47,786 bases of DNA from CAZCDS01 sp964497585 (GTDB taxonomy: Bacteria > Desulfobacterota > Desulfomonilia > Desulfomonilales > Desulfomonilaceae). The position numbers and the translations under genes are program-made. The stretch spans positions 1 to 47,786 of the forward strand of contig CAZCDS010000051.1 in the NCBI GenBank assembly GCA_964497585.1. Direction: 5' to 3'. The notes under the pieces were generated by a model. The model ran no database searches and was not told the DNA's origin. It saw only the letters and a list, made by a program, of their open reading frames with translations. Shown here one piece after another: positions 33,216 through 42,564 of the stretch (position 1 is its first letter; every line of letters starts with the position of its first letter).

Positions 33216-34955
33216 ATGGAAAACGTGGAAACGCAAACCAACAATAAACCTACCAACGAAGAAAACGGTCAGGAGACTTCGAATGAAGAAGATTTTGCCG
33301 AACTAGTCGAAAGCAGCTTCCAGACGATACAGGAAGGGGAAGTTGTCACGGGAACCGTCGTTCAGGTGACGCCCGAGAGCGTCATGATCGATGTCGGCTC
33401 CAAGGCCGAAGGACAGGTTCCAATTCACGAGTTCTGTGACGACGAGGGCAACCTGAGTGTCGACGTGGGGGACCAGGTGCAGGTCTACCTTGAAGACACC
33501 GATGAGTCCTCCGGGCAAGTAAGGATATCAAAAGTCAAAGCCGACAAGATCAGAATCTGGGAGCAGATTGCAGGGGTCTGCGAATCGCAGAAGACCATTG
33601 CCGGCAAGGTAGTCAGCCGGGTCAAAGGGGGGTTACAGGTTGACATCGGCGTTCCGGCATTTCTTCCGGGATCTCAGGTCGAACTTCGGCCCGTCAGGAA
33701 TTTCGAGAAATATATCGGACAGACATTCGACTTCAATGTCTTGAAATATAACCGCCGCCGCGGAAACATCGTCCTTTCCCGAAAGCCCCTCCTGGAAAGG
33801 CTACGGGAGGAGAAGAAGAACCAAATTCTCGAAGCCATGGATGGGGAAGGCCTGTTGACCGGCAAGGTGAAGAATATCACCGACTACGGAGCCTTCATCG
33901 ATTTGGGCGGAATCGACGGGCTCCTGCACATTACCGACATGTCCTGGGGGCGCATTAATCATCCCTCCGATATCCTCAAGGTTGGAGATGAGATTGAGGT
34001 CAAGATACTCAAGTTTGATCATGAGCGTGAGCGTGTGTCGCTCGGGCTGAAACAGACGCAGCCGGACCCTTGGGAAAATGTGGAAGAGCGCTATCCCATC
34101 GGTTCGTCGGCCACAGGCAAAGTGATGAGCATCACGGACTATGGGGTGTTCGTCGAGCTGGAAACCGGCGTCGAAGGACTCGTGCACATATCGGAAATGA
34201 CATGGAGCAAGAAGCCGCGGCATCCCTCCAAGCTCGTTGCGGTCGCTGAAGAGGTCAACGTCATGATCCTCAATGTCGACAGCGATCAGAAGCGGATATC
34301 GCTGGGAATGAAGCAGCTCATCCCGAACCCCTGGGACGTCATTGCGGACCGGTACCCGGAAGGCACCAAAATCGAAGGCAAAATACGCAACGTCACCGAT
34401 TTCGGGATCTTTGTCGGCATCGACGAGGGTATAGACGGGCTCGTGCACATTTCCGACATCTCCTGGACTCAGCGAATCAAGCATCCGGGAGAAATGTACA
34501 AGAAAGGCCAGACCGTCCAAGCGGTTGTTCTCAACATTGACAAAGAAAACGAGCGCTTCTCACTTGGTATCAAGCAGATGTTCGAAGATCCGTGGGAGAC
34601 GATCCCGGATCGGTATCCCCCAGGCACCAAGGTTACGGGAAAGGTCACATCCGTTACTGATTTCGGTGTCTTCCTTGAGGTGGAGGAAGGTATCGAGGGC
34701 ATGATTCACGTTTCCGAGTTGTCACGGGAAAGGGTCAACTCGCCCCATGATTTCACCAAAGAAGGCGAATCGCTCACCGCTATGGTTCTCAAGGTCAACA
34801 AGCGGGACAAGAAGATCGCGCTCTCGATCAAGAGCCTCGAAAAGACAGGTGACTACCAGCAAGTCAAGGGATACATGAACAGCCAGGAAGTGGTTGCCTC
34901 CAACCTGGGAGATCTGCTCAAAGAAACCGTAGGAACCAATCTGGGGAAAGAATAG
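33216..34955 (+). CDS. rpsA: 30S ribosomal protein S1
   Basis: A 579-residue RNA-binding ribosomal protein that helps place mRNA on the 30S subunit. Six S1 repeats are visible, beginning at EVVTGTVVQVTPESVMIDVG, GKVVSRVKGGLQVDIG, GKVKNITDYGAFIDLGG, GKVMSITDYGVFVELE, GKIRNVTDFGIFVGID and GKVTSVTDFGVFLEVEEG. Repeats 3-6 carry the typical GLLHITDMSW-type motif. An acidic, Asn/Glu-rich N-terminus precedes them. I start at ATG 33216; a GTG at 33207 is also open. A short hairpin (35012-35028) follows before the convergent gene. Confidence 0.97.
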   Translation: MENVETQTNNKPTNEENGQETSNEEDFAELVESSFQTIQEGEVVTGTVVQVTPESVMIDVGSKAEGQVPIHEFCDDEGNLSVDVGDQVQVYLEDTDESSGQVRISKVKADKIRIWEQIAGVCESQKTIAGKVVSRVKGGLQVDIGVPAFLPGSQVELRPVRNFEKYIGQTFDFNVLKYNRRRGNIVLSRKPLLERLREEKKNQILEAMDGEGLLTGKVKNITDYGAFIDLGGIDGLLHITDMSWGRINHPSDILKVGDEIEVKILKFDHERERVSLGLKQTQPDPWENVEERYPIGSSATGKVMSITDYGVFVELETGVEGLVHISEMTWSKKPRHPSKLVAVAEEVNVMILNVDSDQKRISLGMKQLIPNPWDVIADRYPEGTKIEGKIRNVTDFGIFVGIDEGIDGLVHISDISWTQRIKHPGEMYKKGQTVQAVVLNIDKENERFSLGIKQMFEDPWETIPDRYPPGTKVTGKVTSVTDFGVFLEVEEGIEGMIHVSELSRERVNSPHDFTKEGESLTAMVLKVNKRDKKIALSIKSLEKTGDYQQVKGYMNSQEVVASNLGDLLKETVGTNLGKE

Positions 34956-35011
34956 CGCTCCCCGGACCCCACACTGCTTTCTCGCAAGTACATTCGGGGC
35001 GGGTCTCCTCA

Positions 35012-35028
35012 CAAAGGGCTCTCCTTTG
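35012..35028. terminator. Hairpin between convergent rpsA and nucleotidyltransferase genes
   Basis: CAAAGG-GCTCT-CCTTTG is a perfect 6-bp stem with a 5-base loop in the 80-bp space between two convergent stops. There is no long T run on either strand, so it is only a candidate bidirectional terminator. Confidence 0.35.
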
Positions 35029-35035
35029 AGAAATC

Positions 35036-36559
35036 TTACTCCGGCTCTTCTTCGGTAAGATATCTTTTCACCGCATTGACCGCATCTTCTCTGGATTGGA
35101 TTTCACCTACAGCCTGCAATTCGGCCAGCCGGTCGAGCACCTCGCCCAGGAACGGTCCCGGCACGATCCCGAAGAGATCAATCAGCTCTCTGCCGTTAAG
35201 CAGGCGGGGCAGCGGTTTCTCTTGGTGATCGAAGTAAAGGTCCAGGGCCGATCGCACCTGGTCCGCGGCGTGATCAAATGCCTCGGGAGGGCGTGCAGGC
35301 CCCTGGGAAGCAGCGAGATCGGCGAGGAAGAGGAGGAGCAACCCTACCACATCTTCCTCGTACTTCCTGTGGAGGCGATGGAGGGAGCGCCTTGAAACCG
35401 ACTCCGTGGTGAAGATCATGGTCCGCATATGGCCGCTGATCCATTGGCCTATCACCTCCATTTCCCGGGCGGCCAGCTTAAGACGACTGCCCGCTGCAGT
35501 GAAGAGCCGGTGGGAGACCTTCTCGTGGCCGATGAAGCGTTTCCTCCCATCAGGGTCAACCGTCAAGCAGAGAGGTTTGCCTGAATCATGAAAGAGCGCA
35601 GCGAGTTTCAGCAGGGCGAGGCGGGACCTGCCCTTGACGGGCTCTCCACGGAGATAGACCGCGACTCTTGACGCCACGGCCGGAAAGAGATCTTCCAAAC
35701 GCTCCACAAAGATCTCCATCCAGTGGATGGTCTCCAACGTATGCCCCCATACGTCCAGGTGGTGGTACGTGTTCTGCTCTGCGCCCCTCATTGCAATGAG
35801 TTCGGGAAACAGCGAATCCAAAACTCCGCATCGGTCCATCTCGACCACGGTTTTCCAGGCGAGCCCAGCGTTCAGAATCGCGACGAATTCGTCTCGAATC
35901 CTCTCTCCGGCCACGCTACTCAAGGAGGGGAGAATTGGGGGAATCATCTCCAAGGTCTCGACGGTTACTTCAAACCCGAGTTCCGCCATGAAGCGAAAGG
36001 CTCGGAGCACGCGCAGGGGATCGTGGCGGAAAGCCTCTTTCGAGCAAGCCTTTATACTTCCCGCTGCCAGATCGTTACAACCACCAGTGGGATCGACGAT
36101 TCGCAAGTCGCTTTCGCTGAGAAGGTCGGTCACTCTGATGGCAATGGCGTTGATAGTGAAATCACGGGCAAACAGATCCGCGTTGATCGTCTCCCCCTTG
36201 AGCGGGGCTACGTCGACGGTCCCGCCCTCTCCTCGCTCCACAACGAGTCTTCCAGCGGCCCGGTTCTCGTCGAGGGGAACAAAGCTGACCGCACTGCCCA
36301 TGCGCTCCGCGATGGAACGGGCCAGCCGGAATCCGTCACCCCGGACGGCCACGTCCAGATCGAGGGGCCGTTCCCGTCCGAGGACGAAGTCCCGAACTGC
36401 CCCTCCCACGAGAAAGGAGCCGGGCGCTGATAGTTCGAGCATCCAGAGTATTCGCTTCAGTCGAGGATTGTTCCAAAATTCCATGGGCGGGGCCGCAACA
36501 TCAGGGATAGGGCCGCGTAACGGGTGAGGCCAGAACTCGTCGTTGCCAAGATTCACCAA
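35036..36559 (-). CDS. CCA tRNA nucleotidyltransferase / poly(A) polymerase family with HD domain
   Basis: A 507-residue class II nucleotidyltransferase. The head domain has FLVGGAVRDFVLGRERPLDLD (nucleotide-binding Gly motif and metal Asp pair), then RDFTINAIAI and DPLRVLRAFRFMAELGF. The C-terminal HD-type hydrolase region has LFHDSGKPLCLT and GHEKVS. This matches bacterial CCA-adding or A-adding enzymes with an HD domain; I cannot decide between CCA- and A-adding by eye. The tRNA-Gln in this window encodes its own CCA, so repair is a likely role. GTG start at 36559, 23 nt after the DUF3108 gene; an ATG at 36484 is an alternative. Confidence 0.92.
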   Translation of the reverse strand: MVNLGNDEFWPHPLRGPIPDVAAPPMEFWNNPRLKRILWMLELSAPGSFLVGGAVRDFVLGRERPLDLDVAVRGDGFRLARSIAERMGSAVSFVPLDENRAAGRLVVERGEGGTVDVAPLKGETINADLFARDFTINAIAIRVTDLLSESDLRIVDPTGGCNDLAAGSIKACSKEAFRHDPLRVLRAFRFMAELGFEVTVETLEMIPPILPSLSSVAGERIRDEFVAILNAGLAWKTVVEMDRCGVLDSLFPELIAMRGAEQNTYHHLDVWGHTLETIHWMEIFVERLEDLFPAVASRVAVYLRGEPVKGRSRLALLKLAALFHDSGKPLCLTVDPDGRKRFIGHEKVSHRLFTAAGSRLKLAAREMEVIGQWISGHMRTMIFTTESVSRRSLHRLHRKYEEDVVGLLLLFLADLAASQGPARPPEAFDHAADQVRSALDLYFDHQEKPLPRLLNGRELIDLFGIVPGPFLGEVLDRLAELQAVGEIQSREDAVNAVKRYLTEEEPE

Positions 36560-36582
36560 GAATGAGGTGCGACTCTGCTCAT

Positions 36583-37359
36583 TCAGCGCTGAACCTTAAC
36601 AAGTTCGAAGCGAACGGTTCCGACCAGGTGGGAGGCAGTCAGCAGGAGCGGAACATGGTACCGGTCATTTGAGATCCAGACGGTGGCCGAAGCCGTGTCC
36701 CCTTTGTCGCCTCCGGTCAACTTGAGCAGCTTGAGCCTGAGTTTCACTGCGGGACCGGACGCGCCTTTCACGTGTATAGGCTCCACGGTACCCGCGCTTA
36801 CGAAGAGCCTGGACCTACCCTTGCCGTCGTAGATATCCACATAGCCGGGCTTGCTGTAGTCCCTCTGGCTCCTCAGGAGGCATGCAGCGGTCACCGGGTC
36901 GTAGGCCGCTTCGAATTTCTCGGAGTGGGACTCCCTCTCGTCTCCCTTGAACTTTTGTACCTTCACCAGACCGGTCTTGTGATCGAAGTTCAGGTCTACG
37001 ACTTCATTGGGCAGCCGATTAGACTTCAGCCGGTATGTGTATCTTATGGGCTTGAAAGTCTTCGAAGCAAATCTCGCACTGACTCGACCCCACATCTCGA
37101 TGATCGCTCTGAGCACGCCGTCTGAAACGGCCTGAACCACCACCTTCACGCTCCTATCGCCGTCTGTGGTGCTGATGTCACCGTGTGCAGCCTTCTTTCC
37201 GTTCCAGGTAACTTCATATCGAAGAATCTCGTCTGGTTTTCCAGCGGCGGCCGGCGCCGGGGAAAACGAGACGAGGATAGCAGCGGCCAGGGCTCCGATC
37301 AACACACTCCCGCGCGCTATCCTCAATTGCCGTTTCAACCTTCGAACCAACCAAACCAT
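36583..37359 (-). CDS. DUF3108 domain periplasmic protein
   Basis: A 258-residue exported protein with an Arg-rich N-terminus, a hydrophobic core and a signal-peptidase-like end (PAPAAAG). The remainder fits DUF3108: LRYEVTWNGKKAAHGDIS near the start, a central YRLKSNRLPNEVVDLNFD, then AAYDPVTAACLLRSQ and a C-terminal SNDRYHVPLLLTASHLVG. Family members are predicted beta-rich periplasmic proteins of unknown function, common in deltaproteobacteria. Translationally close to the nucleotidyltransferase downstream. Confidence 0.88.
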   Translation of the reverse strand: MVWLVRRLKRQLRIARGSVLIGALAAAILVSFSPAPAAAGKPDEILRYEVTWNGKKAAHGDISTTDGDRSVKVVVQAVSDGVLRAIIEMWGRVSARFASKTFKPIRYTYRLKSNRLPNEVVDLNFDHKTGLVKVQKFKGDERESHSEKFEAAYDPVTAACLLRSQRDYSKPGYVDIYDGKGRSRLFVSAGTVEPIHVKGASGPAVKLRLKLLKLTGGDKGDTASATVWISNDRYHVPLLLTASHLVGTVRFELVKVQR

Positions 37360-37464
37360 GTTCCGGCCCTTGGATATATCCGTCTTGATTTATGCCCGAG
37401 CTGTTCTGCAGTAGGGTGGATCTGCTTCGCGGGCGGGGAGATTGGCAAGGACTCCCGATGCTCT

Positions 37465-38028
37465 CTATTTAAATCGTCGCCAGAAAAACCTTTTCTTCGC
37501 CTCAGGCATCATTATCACGAGCGTATCGCCGGTAATCTTGTAGGGCCATCTCACCGAGTTTCCCAAGTCATCTGTTATCCTTATCTCGTCGTTGGACAGG
37601 AAGTACTTGCCGGTCCGGCTCTTGGTGCGCTTGGTATCCGCGGAGTCGACCCTGTTAAAAATTACCTCGCCTCCCTTCGTGAACTCGATGAGGGTTCGCG
37701 AGTCTTCGGTGGGCCGTTTTTCATCACCTTTGTCGTTGACCTGATACATGAGCTCCCAGGTGTCGACGAGACGGTTGTCCGCCGGTTCGGCACCGGTCCG
37801 GCCCGACTCGGTTGAATCCCGTCGTGGCCTAGTCGCTTCCGGTGGAGGAGTGGACAACGAGTTTTTCGACCCAATTCCGTCACGCCTCGAGGCCCTCAGG
37901 GGTTCCGACGAAGGCGGGACGGTGTCCTGCTGTGCAGATCTCGGTGCTGTGAGGGAAAGGCACGACGTACAAACCAGGACACTCGAAACGAGTATCAGTG
38001 CCAGTAGAGACTTACACGCTGAAACCAT
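37465..38028 (-). CDS. Probable lipoprotein with C-terminal beta domain
   Basis: A 187-residue protein. The ATG at 38028 has GAGGG 8 nt upstream; an ATG five codons earlier lacks it. The signal segment is SLLALILVSSVLVCTSC, where the last Cys could be lipidated although the lipobox is imperfect. Residues about 25-80 are a Ser/Pro/Arg-rich linker. The C-terminal 100 residues (VDTWELMYQVNDKGDEK, then RTLIEFTKGGEVIFNR, GKYFLSNDEIRITDD) resemble the lipocalin-like domains found in many secreted proteins. Function unknown. Confidence 0.75.
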   Translation of the reverse strand: MVSACKSLLALILVSSVLVCTSCLSLTAPRSAQQDTVPPSSEPLRASRRDGIGSKNSLSTPPPEATRPRRDSTESGRTGAEPADNRLVDTWELMYQVNDKGDEKRPTEDSRTLIEFTKGGEVIFNRVDSADTKRTKSRTGKYFLSNDEIRITDDLGNSVRWPYKITGDTLVIMMPEAKKRFFWRRFK

Positions 38029-38052
38029 GAACAATACCCTCATCGGCTTCGG

Positions 38053-38069
38053 CGAGGCTCATGGCCTCG
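38053..38069 (-). promoter_or_regulatory. Hairpin between L,D-transpeptidase and lipoprotein genes
   Basis: CGAGGC-TCATG-GCCTCG forms a perfect 6-bp stem with a 5-base loop in the 66-bp spacer. With no T tract, it is more likely an mRNA processing or stabilising element than a terminator. Confidence 0.3.
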
Positions 38070-38094
38070 GCGCGTCGCCGTGAGCTTCAAAAGA

Positions 38095-39159
38095 CTACCA
38101 CATGCTCCGAAACACCCTGCCCTCATTTGCCGTGATAGTCCTGGTTGAGGAGAGGGGCTTATCGCTCTTCTTGCGCTCGTCCTTCGTTTCTTTCTTATGG
38201 GCCTTGGGTGACTTACGTATGGGGAATTCCCCTCGGGCCAGTCGCGCAAGGAACGGCGAGTTGATGATAATACAATAGGAGCCTACCTCGAGAGTGTGGT
38301 AAATGGCCTCCGCGTCTTCCCAGTCGAGTCCGATACAGCCGTGCGTAAGTCGCCCCACGTTATGCTCGGCATAATGGAGGTATCTCTGCCCAAAGTACAC
38401 GACCTTCCATCTGAAGAACCCTTTCACTGCTCGGTCTTCCCATCTTTTCGGGATCGGTTCCCCTTCCTCGATGAAATACCAATCCGGCCTTACCCAATCA
38501 GCCACCGGCGTCTTACTCTGGATGGGAAACACCCCCACCGGAGTAACGAAGTTCCCCACCTCTGTCGGGCCCTTCCCGATGGCGACAGGTCCGATCCTCA
38601 GGAGGCGTCCATGTTTGTCATAGAGATAGAACTGAAAGTTGCGCTTGTCGATGACGATGAAGGGTTTGTCGTTGCGCTTCCGAATCAATCTCGCAATGTT
38701 ACGAGCCTCGGCCATGACCTCCCGGACCTGCTCGCCGTCGCTGATCCGGTGACCGAAGTCGTACGTATCGTATATGCCCTGTTGCACCGCCGGATTTCCA
38801 ACAGGTTGATCCTGCCGGGGATACTGCTGAGCCTGGGCTTGGGCCTGCTCTCTCATGCGGGACATGTGGTCCCTGAGGATCATTTCTCCCCGTCCCGGGT
38901 CATACTGGACCATCGGGGGTTGCGCTGACGGATTGTACTGCATTGCAGGTCGGCCTCGGCGCCCCTGTGGCGGAATAACGTCGCTTTGGTCGGGCCCCCA
39001 CGCCGCCGGGTCTCCGGGATAGACTTGCCGTGCCTGGTAGACTTGGGCCTGCGCCTCAATTCCAATGGTGCAGAGGGCCACGAGAGCACACAGACATCCC
39101 AAGATATTCCAAATGATTAAAGGCCTGTTCTGCCGCATAACTGAGAAAAACTCCCTCAT
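38095..39159 (-). CDS. L,D-transpeptidase (YkuD domain)
   Basis: A 354-residue envelope enzyme that cross-links peptidoglycan or attaches lipoprotein to it through the meso-diaminopimelate stem. Residues about 12-38 form a signal or anchor segment; 40-150 is a Gln/Pro-rich low-complexity linker; 166-300 is the YkuD domain (FIVIDKRNFQFYLYDKHGR, GKGPTEVGNFVTPVGVFPI) with the catalytic motif HNVGRLTHGCIGLDW (Cys275). The last 45 residues are Lys-rich. ATG at 39159 is close to the expected transcript start; ATG at 39138 with GAGGGAG upstream is a fair alternative. A near-perfect promoter lies at 39179-39207. Confidence 0.93.
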   Translation of the reverse strand: MREFFSVMRQNRPLIIWNILGCLCALVALCTIGIEAQAQVYQARQVYPGDPAAWGPDQSDVIPPQGRRGRPAMQYNPSAQPPMVQYDPGRGEMILRDHMSRMREQAQAQAQQYPRQDQPVGNPAVQQGIYDTYDFGHRISDGEQVREVMAEARNIARLIRKRNDKPFIVIDKRNFQFYLYDKHGRLLRIGPVAIGKGPTEVGNFVTPVGVFPIQSKTPVADWVRPDWYFIEEGEPIPKRWEDRAVKGFFRWKVVYFGQRYLHYAEHNVGRLTHGCIGLDWEDAEAIYHTLEVGSYCIIINSPFLARLARGEFPIRKSPKAHKKETKDERKKSDKPLSSTRTITANEGRVFRSMW

Positions 39160-39178
39160 TCACCCGAAATCATTCTTA

Positions 39179-39207
39179 TCTATAGATTAAACCCGGCCTC
39201 CTGTCAA
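39179..39207 (-). promoter_or_regulatory. Sigma-70-type promoter for the L,D-transpeptidase
   Basis: On the minus strand a perfect TTGACA (39207-39202) is followed after 17 bp by TATAGA (39184-39179). Expected start near 39172. It probably also drives the lipoprotein gene downstream. Confidence 0.65.
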
Positions 39208-39331
39208 CAGATCGGCCTCGTGCAGTGACTTTTTTCTCAGAAGGATTTACGCGTACGAAGGCTTACGCTTTCTCTATTGTGTCAACTCAGGGCCCGGATG
39301 GTTCCCGTACCCTGATGCCCCGATGATTGGG

Positions 39332-39363
39332 GTCAGACCTCTCTCCTCCAGAGTCTATCTGAC
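39332..39363 (-). terminator. Hairpin downstream of the response-regulator gene
   Basis: GTCAGA (39332-39337) pairs with TCTGAC (39358-39363), with an inner CTCT/AGAG pairing. It lies about 55 nt past the response-regulator stop. There is no T run, so it is only a candidate terminator. Confidence 0.3.
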
Positions 39364-39416
39364 GCGCTCTCTGTGCCGAGCACCGCCAACCATACGGCTG
39401 CGACAGGGCAAATCTA

Positions 39417-40775
39417 TCACAGAAGGGCGTATTTTTTCATCTTGTATTGCAGGTTGCTCCGAGAAATCCCGAGCATCTTCGCAGCCTGCGCTTGTACGTT
39501 CTCAGCTTTTTTGAGGGCTTGGCGGATCATCCTTTCTTCAATGGCGTCCAGTGTTTCGGGCAGACTTCGCTCCCAAGAGATGAGGTTGTCCAGGCCTTCC
39601 TCGATCTCCGGTGATTCTCGGATCTCGGGAGGCAGGTCCCTGCCGGTCACCGTGGTGCCTTTGCAGAGAACCACTGCCCGCTCTATCACATTCTCCAATT
39701 CGCGCACGTTTCCAGGCCAGGAGTATCCATACAGGGCGCTCATCACCTCAGGATCAACGGTGTCGATTTCACGTCCCAATTTCCGACGAAACTTTTCGAG
39801 GAAATGGGCCGCCAAAACGGGGATGTCGTCTCGACGCTCCCGAAGAGGGGGAATCTCAATCAGCACGACGTTGAGACGAAAATAGAGATCCTCCCTGAAT
39901 CTCCGTGCCTCCACCTCCTCCTTCAGGTCCTTGTTGGTCGCGGCAATGACCCGTACGTCCACCTTGATGTCTCTGTTCCCGCCGACCCGTTGAAACTCGT
40001 GCTCCTGGAGGATCCTTAGGAGCTTGACCTGCAGGCCGACGGCCATTTCCCCAATCTCATCGAGAAAGAGCGTGCCTCCATCGGCGAACTCGAATTTGCC
40101 CTGCCTCATGCTAACCGCGCCCGTGAACGCTCCTTTTTCGTACCCGAAGAGTTCAGATTCCAACAGATTCTCCGGCACCGCTGCACAGTTGATGGACACG
40201 AAGGGAGCTTTGCTGCGCGAAGAAGCCGCGTGCAATCCTCTGGCGATCAGTTCCTTGCCTGTTCCGGACTCGCCCGTAATGAGGACCGTCGTCGGAGTGT
40301 CCGCTGCACGTTTCATGACGGAGAATACTGTTTCCAGAGCCTTGGATTTTCCGACGATATTTCCCCAGAGGCTCCCCAACTCCGTTTCCAGATGCCGGAT
40401 ATTCTTGATCAGCGCGCGCTTCTCCACTCCCCTCGCCACGGCTGATTTTATCTCTTTGTTGTCGAACGGCTTCTGAATATGGTCCAGCGCCCCCTTTTTC
40501 ATGGCGGACACGGCCTGGTCAACCTCGGCGAACGCGGTCATCAGTATCACAGGCAGATCCGGATCGAGATCGGTGACCGCGTCAAGAAGCTCAACACCGG
40601 AAAGTCCTGGCATCTTGATGTCCGTCAGGACTGTGTCCACGGGTTTGCTCCTGATGATCTCGAGGGCTTGCGTCCCCGATGAGGCGGTGAGAACTGAATA
40701 GCCTTCGTCTTCCAACAAATCCTCAAGGACAATCAAGTAGTTCTTCTCGTCGTCAACGACCAGAACCGTGCTCAT
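39417..40775 (-). CDS. Sigma-54-dependent response regulator (NtrC family)
   Basis: A 452-residue activator of RpoN promoters. A receiver domain (LVVDDEKNYLIVLEDLLEDE, phosphorylated Asp in VLTDIKMPG, Lys in HIQKPFD) is followed by an AAA+ domain (ITGESGTGKELIARGLH, the sigma-54 loop GAFTGA, GGTLFLDEIGEM, FREDLYFRLNVV) and a Fis-type helix-turn-helix (QAQAAKMLGISRSNLQYKM). Its ATG overlaps the stop of the upstream kinase by 4 nt, so the two form a pair. It could act on promoters such as the sigma-54 site at 732-746, but no target is shown by the sequence. Confidence 0.96.
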   Translation of the reverse strand: MSTVLVVDDEKNYLIVLEDLLEDEGYSVLTASSGTQALEIIRSKPVDTVLTDIKMPGLSGVELLDAVTDLDPDLPVILMTAFAEVDQAVSAMKKGALDHIQKPFDNKEIKSAVARGVEKRALIKNIRHLETELGSLWGNIVGKSKALETVFSVMKRAADTPTTVLITGESGTGKELIARGLHAASSRSKAPFVSINCAAVPENLLESELFGYEKGAFTGAVSMRQGKFEFADGGTLFLDEIGEMAVGLQVKLLRILQEHEFQRVGGNRDIKVDVRVIAATNKDLKEEVEARRFREDLYFRLNVVLIEIPPLRERRDDIPVLAAHFLEKFRRKLGREIDTVDPEVMSALYGYSWPGNVRELENVIERAVVLCKGTTVTGRDLPPEIRESPEIEEGLDNLISWERSLPETLDAIEERMIRQALKKAENVQAQAAKMLGISRSNLQYKMKKYALL

Positions 40776-42220
40776 GTTGCTCGTCCCGTTTGTTCAGGCC
40801 AGACATTCATGACGCCGGTCCCATAGCGGGCGGGCAGCCTGATGCTGAAAACAGCCCCTGATCCTTGCTTACTTTCCACCGTCACCTCGCCTCCTTGGGC
40901 AACGACAATGTTATGCACGACCGAAAGTCCGAGACCGGTGCCCATCTCATGAGTCGTAAAGAACGGGGTGAAGATTCTCGGCAGGTCTTCTTCTGCTATT
41001 CCGTGTCCGTTATCTGCGAAATCGACGCGCACACGCGAATCCTCGTGCGTAACGCGTATCGTGAATGTCCCATCCGCTTCCATCGCTTCAAACGCGTTCA
41101 TTGCTATGTTGAGGAAGGCCTGATACAACAAGTCCGCATCACCGATGATGATCGGATCGGAACCGTTCAGGTGTTCCTCCACCCATCTGACGCCCTTGGC
41201 CCTGATGTCCTGTTCCAAGTTGTTTCTGACCCGGGCGATCACGTCTCGTACATCCAGGACATTGGCTTCCGGTGATCGAGGCCGCGCGAAATCGAGAAAG
41301 TCTGTCAGAATGGCACTAAGCCGCGCGGCTTCTTCGACGATGATCCCGGATAACTTTTTCATCTTGTCCGGTCGGGTGTCGCTCTTCTTGGTAAGCACGT
41401 CTGCGGAAGAGCGGATGATCCCCAGGGGATTGCGAATTTCATGGGCCAACGTTGCGACCATCTGGCCTATTGAGGCAAGCTTCTCCGATTGGGCGAGCTG
41501 CTCCTCCAGAGTTTTCTGTTGCCTGGCTCGCTCCAGGAGAATCTTCTCGCCCCGGCGCACGATCAGCGTCAGGGCAACGAAGAGAAAGGCCATGAGACCC
41601 GCTGCAACTACGATAATCGCCACGATGTAACGCTGAACCGCTATGTACTGATCGGTAACGTCCTGGGTGATTTGGATCACTCCGTAAATGTTCCCGAGCA
41701 TCCAATAGTTTCCCGTCACCTCCCGAAGCGGGTAATAGGTTTCTGCCACCCATTTCCCGGCCCAAAGGGTGGCCGACCTCTTCTCATGATGGACTACTGT
41801 GACATCCTTGCCGGTCAACGCTGAGGAGTAAGGCGCGGACCGGGGTTCGAATTTCCCGATCAGGTCGTATTCGGTGCTGTAGACGATCTTGCCCTTCTTA
41901 TCAAAGATCTTGATCCTGCGGATCTTCAGACCGTATGTGAAGTCCTTGACAAGAGAATCGAGCGCGGCGAACTGGCCCCACTTTTTCAGATCTATGGGTG
42001 TGCCCCTGGCCTTGAGTGGGGCATAGAAGCCATTGTAAATGTTGTAGTTGAGGTTCTCGGCGAGAAGGCGCGCGTAATTCCCGGCGCCCTTGAGTAGCGT
42101 ATCCACGCTCCGAGTATAGAGGAACGCCCCCAGAAGAAACGTGGCGACCGCGATAACCGCGAAACCGGAAATAATGAAGTATTTTAGCAACCTGAACGGG
42201 CCGACACCGGAATTGGACAT
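40772..42220 (-). CDS. Sensor histidine kinase, membrane-bound
   Basis: A 482-residue kinase partner of the regulator at 39417-40775. I start at ATG 42220 (MSNSGVGPFRLLKYF) because AAGGG is 8 nt upstream. A transmembrane helix at about 12-34 and a second at about 200-222 (VAIIVVAAGLMAFLFVALTL) flank a sensor domain of about 165 residues outside the membrane (IKIFDKKGKIVYSTEYD suggests a Cache-like fold). Then come a short coiled linker, the H-box LAHEIRNPLGIIRSSADVL and the ATPase domain with NIAMNAFEAM, FADNGHGI and GTGLGLSVV. Ligand unknown; no PAS or HAMP domain is obvious. Confidence 0.95.
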   Translation of the reverse strand: MSNSGVGPFRLLKYFIISGFAVIAVATFLLGAFLYTRSVDTLLKGAGNYARLLAENLNYNIYNGFYAPLKARGTPIDLKKWGQFAALDSLVKDFTYGLKIRRIKIFDKKGKIVYSTEYDLIGKFEPRSAPYSSALTGKDVTVVHHEKRSATLWAGKWVAETYYPLREVTGNYWMLGNIYGVIQITQDVTDQYIAVQRYIVAIIVVAAGLMAFLFVALTLIVRRGEKILLERARQQKTLEEQLAQSEKLASIGQMVATLAHEIRNPLGIIRSSADVLTKKSDTRPDKMKKLSGIIVEEAARLSAILTDFLDFARPRSPEANVLDVRDVIARVRNNLEQDIRAKGVRWVEEHLNGSDPIIIGDADLLYQAFLNIAMNAFEAMEADGTFTIRVTHEDSRVRVDFADNGHGIAEEDLPRIFTPFFTTHEMGTGLGLSVVHNIVVAQGGEVTVESKQGSGAVFSIRLPARYGTGVMNVWPEQTGRAT

Positions 42221-42564
42221 GGGCGGACCCTTCATGGTGGTGCTCAACTCTCCAACACCCCTTTCTGAAGATCGAATCTATCACCGGGGGGGCACAAGGT
42301 AAAGGAAAAGCGAAGGCCGTGAGCTAACTCGCCAGTTCCCGAGCGAAGCCGTGTCGCATTGGCTGCCGGGGCACCAGATGCGGGTTATCCGAGGCTATGA
42401 ACAAGATGCCTCAGGCTTCCCCTCGAGGACTACGGATAAGTGTCTACAGAGATTCAAGAGCAAAAAGCGGGCCCGGCGTTCGTCGGGGCAACGGGAACGT
42501 GGTTGAGCAGAGACTCCTTTTCCCGCGAACGGGAAGGAACGGACTCCCTATTTCGTGACAGCGC
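42221..42564. other. Gap between histidine kinase and DUF151 gene
   Basis: No gene is supported here. A hairpin TTCCCG-CGAA-CGGGAA at 42520-42535, 30 nt past the DUF151 stop on the minus strand, may aid termination but lacks a T run. The histidine-kinase promoter must be here, yet no good hexamer pair was found. Confidence 0.4.
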
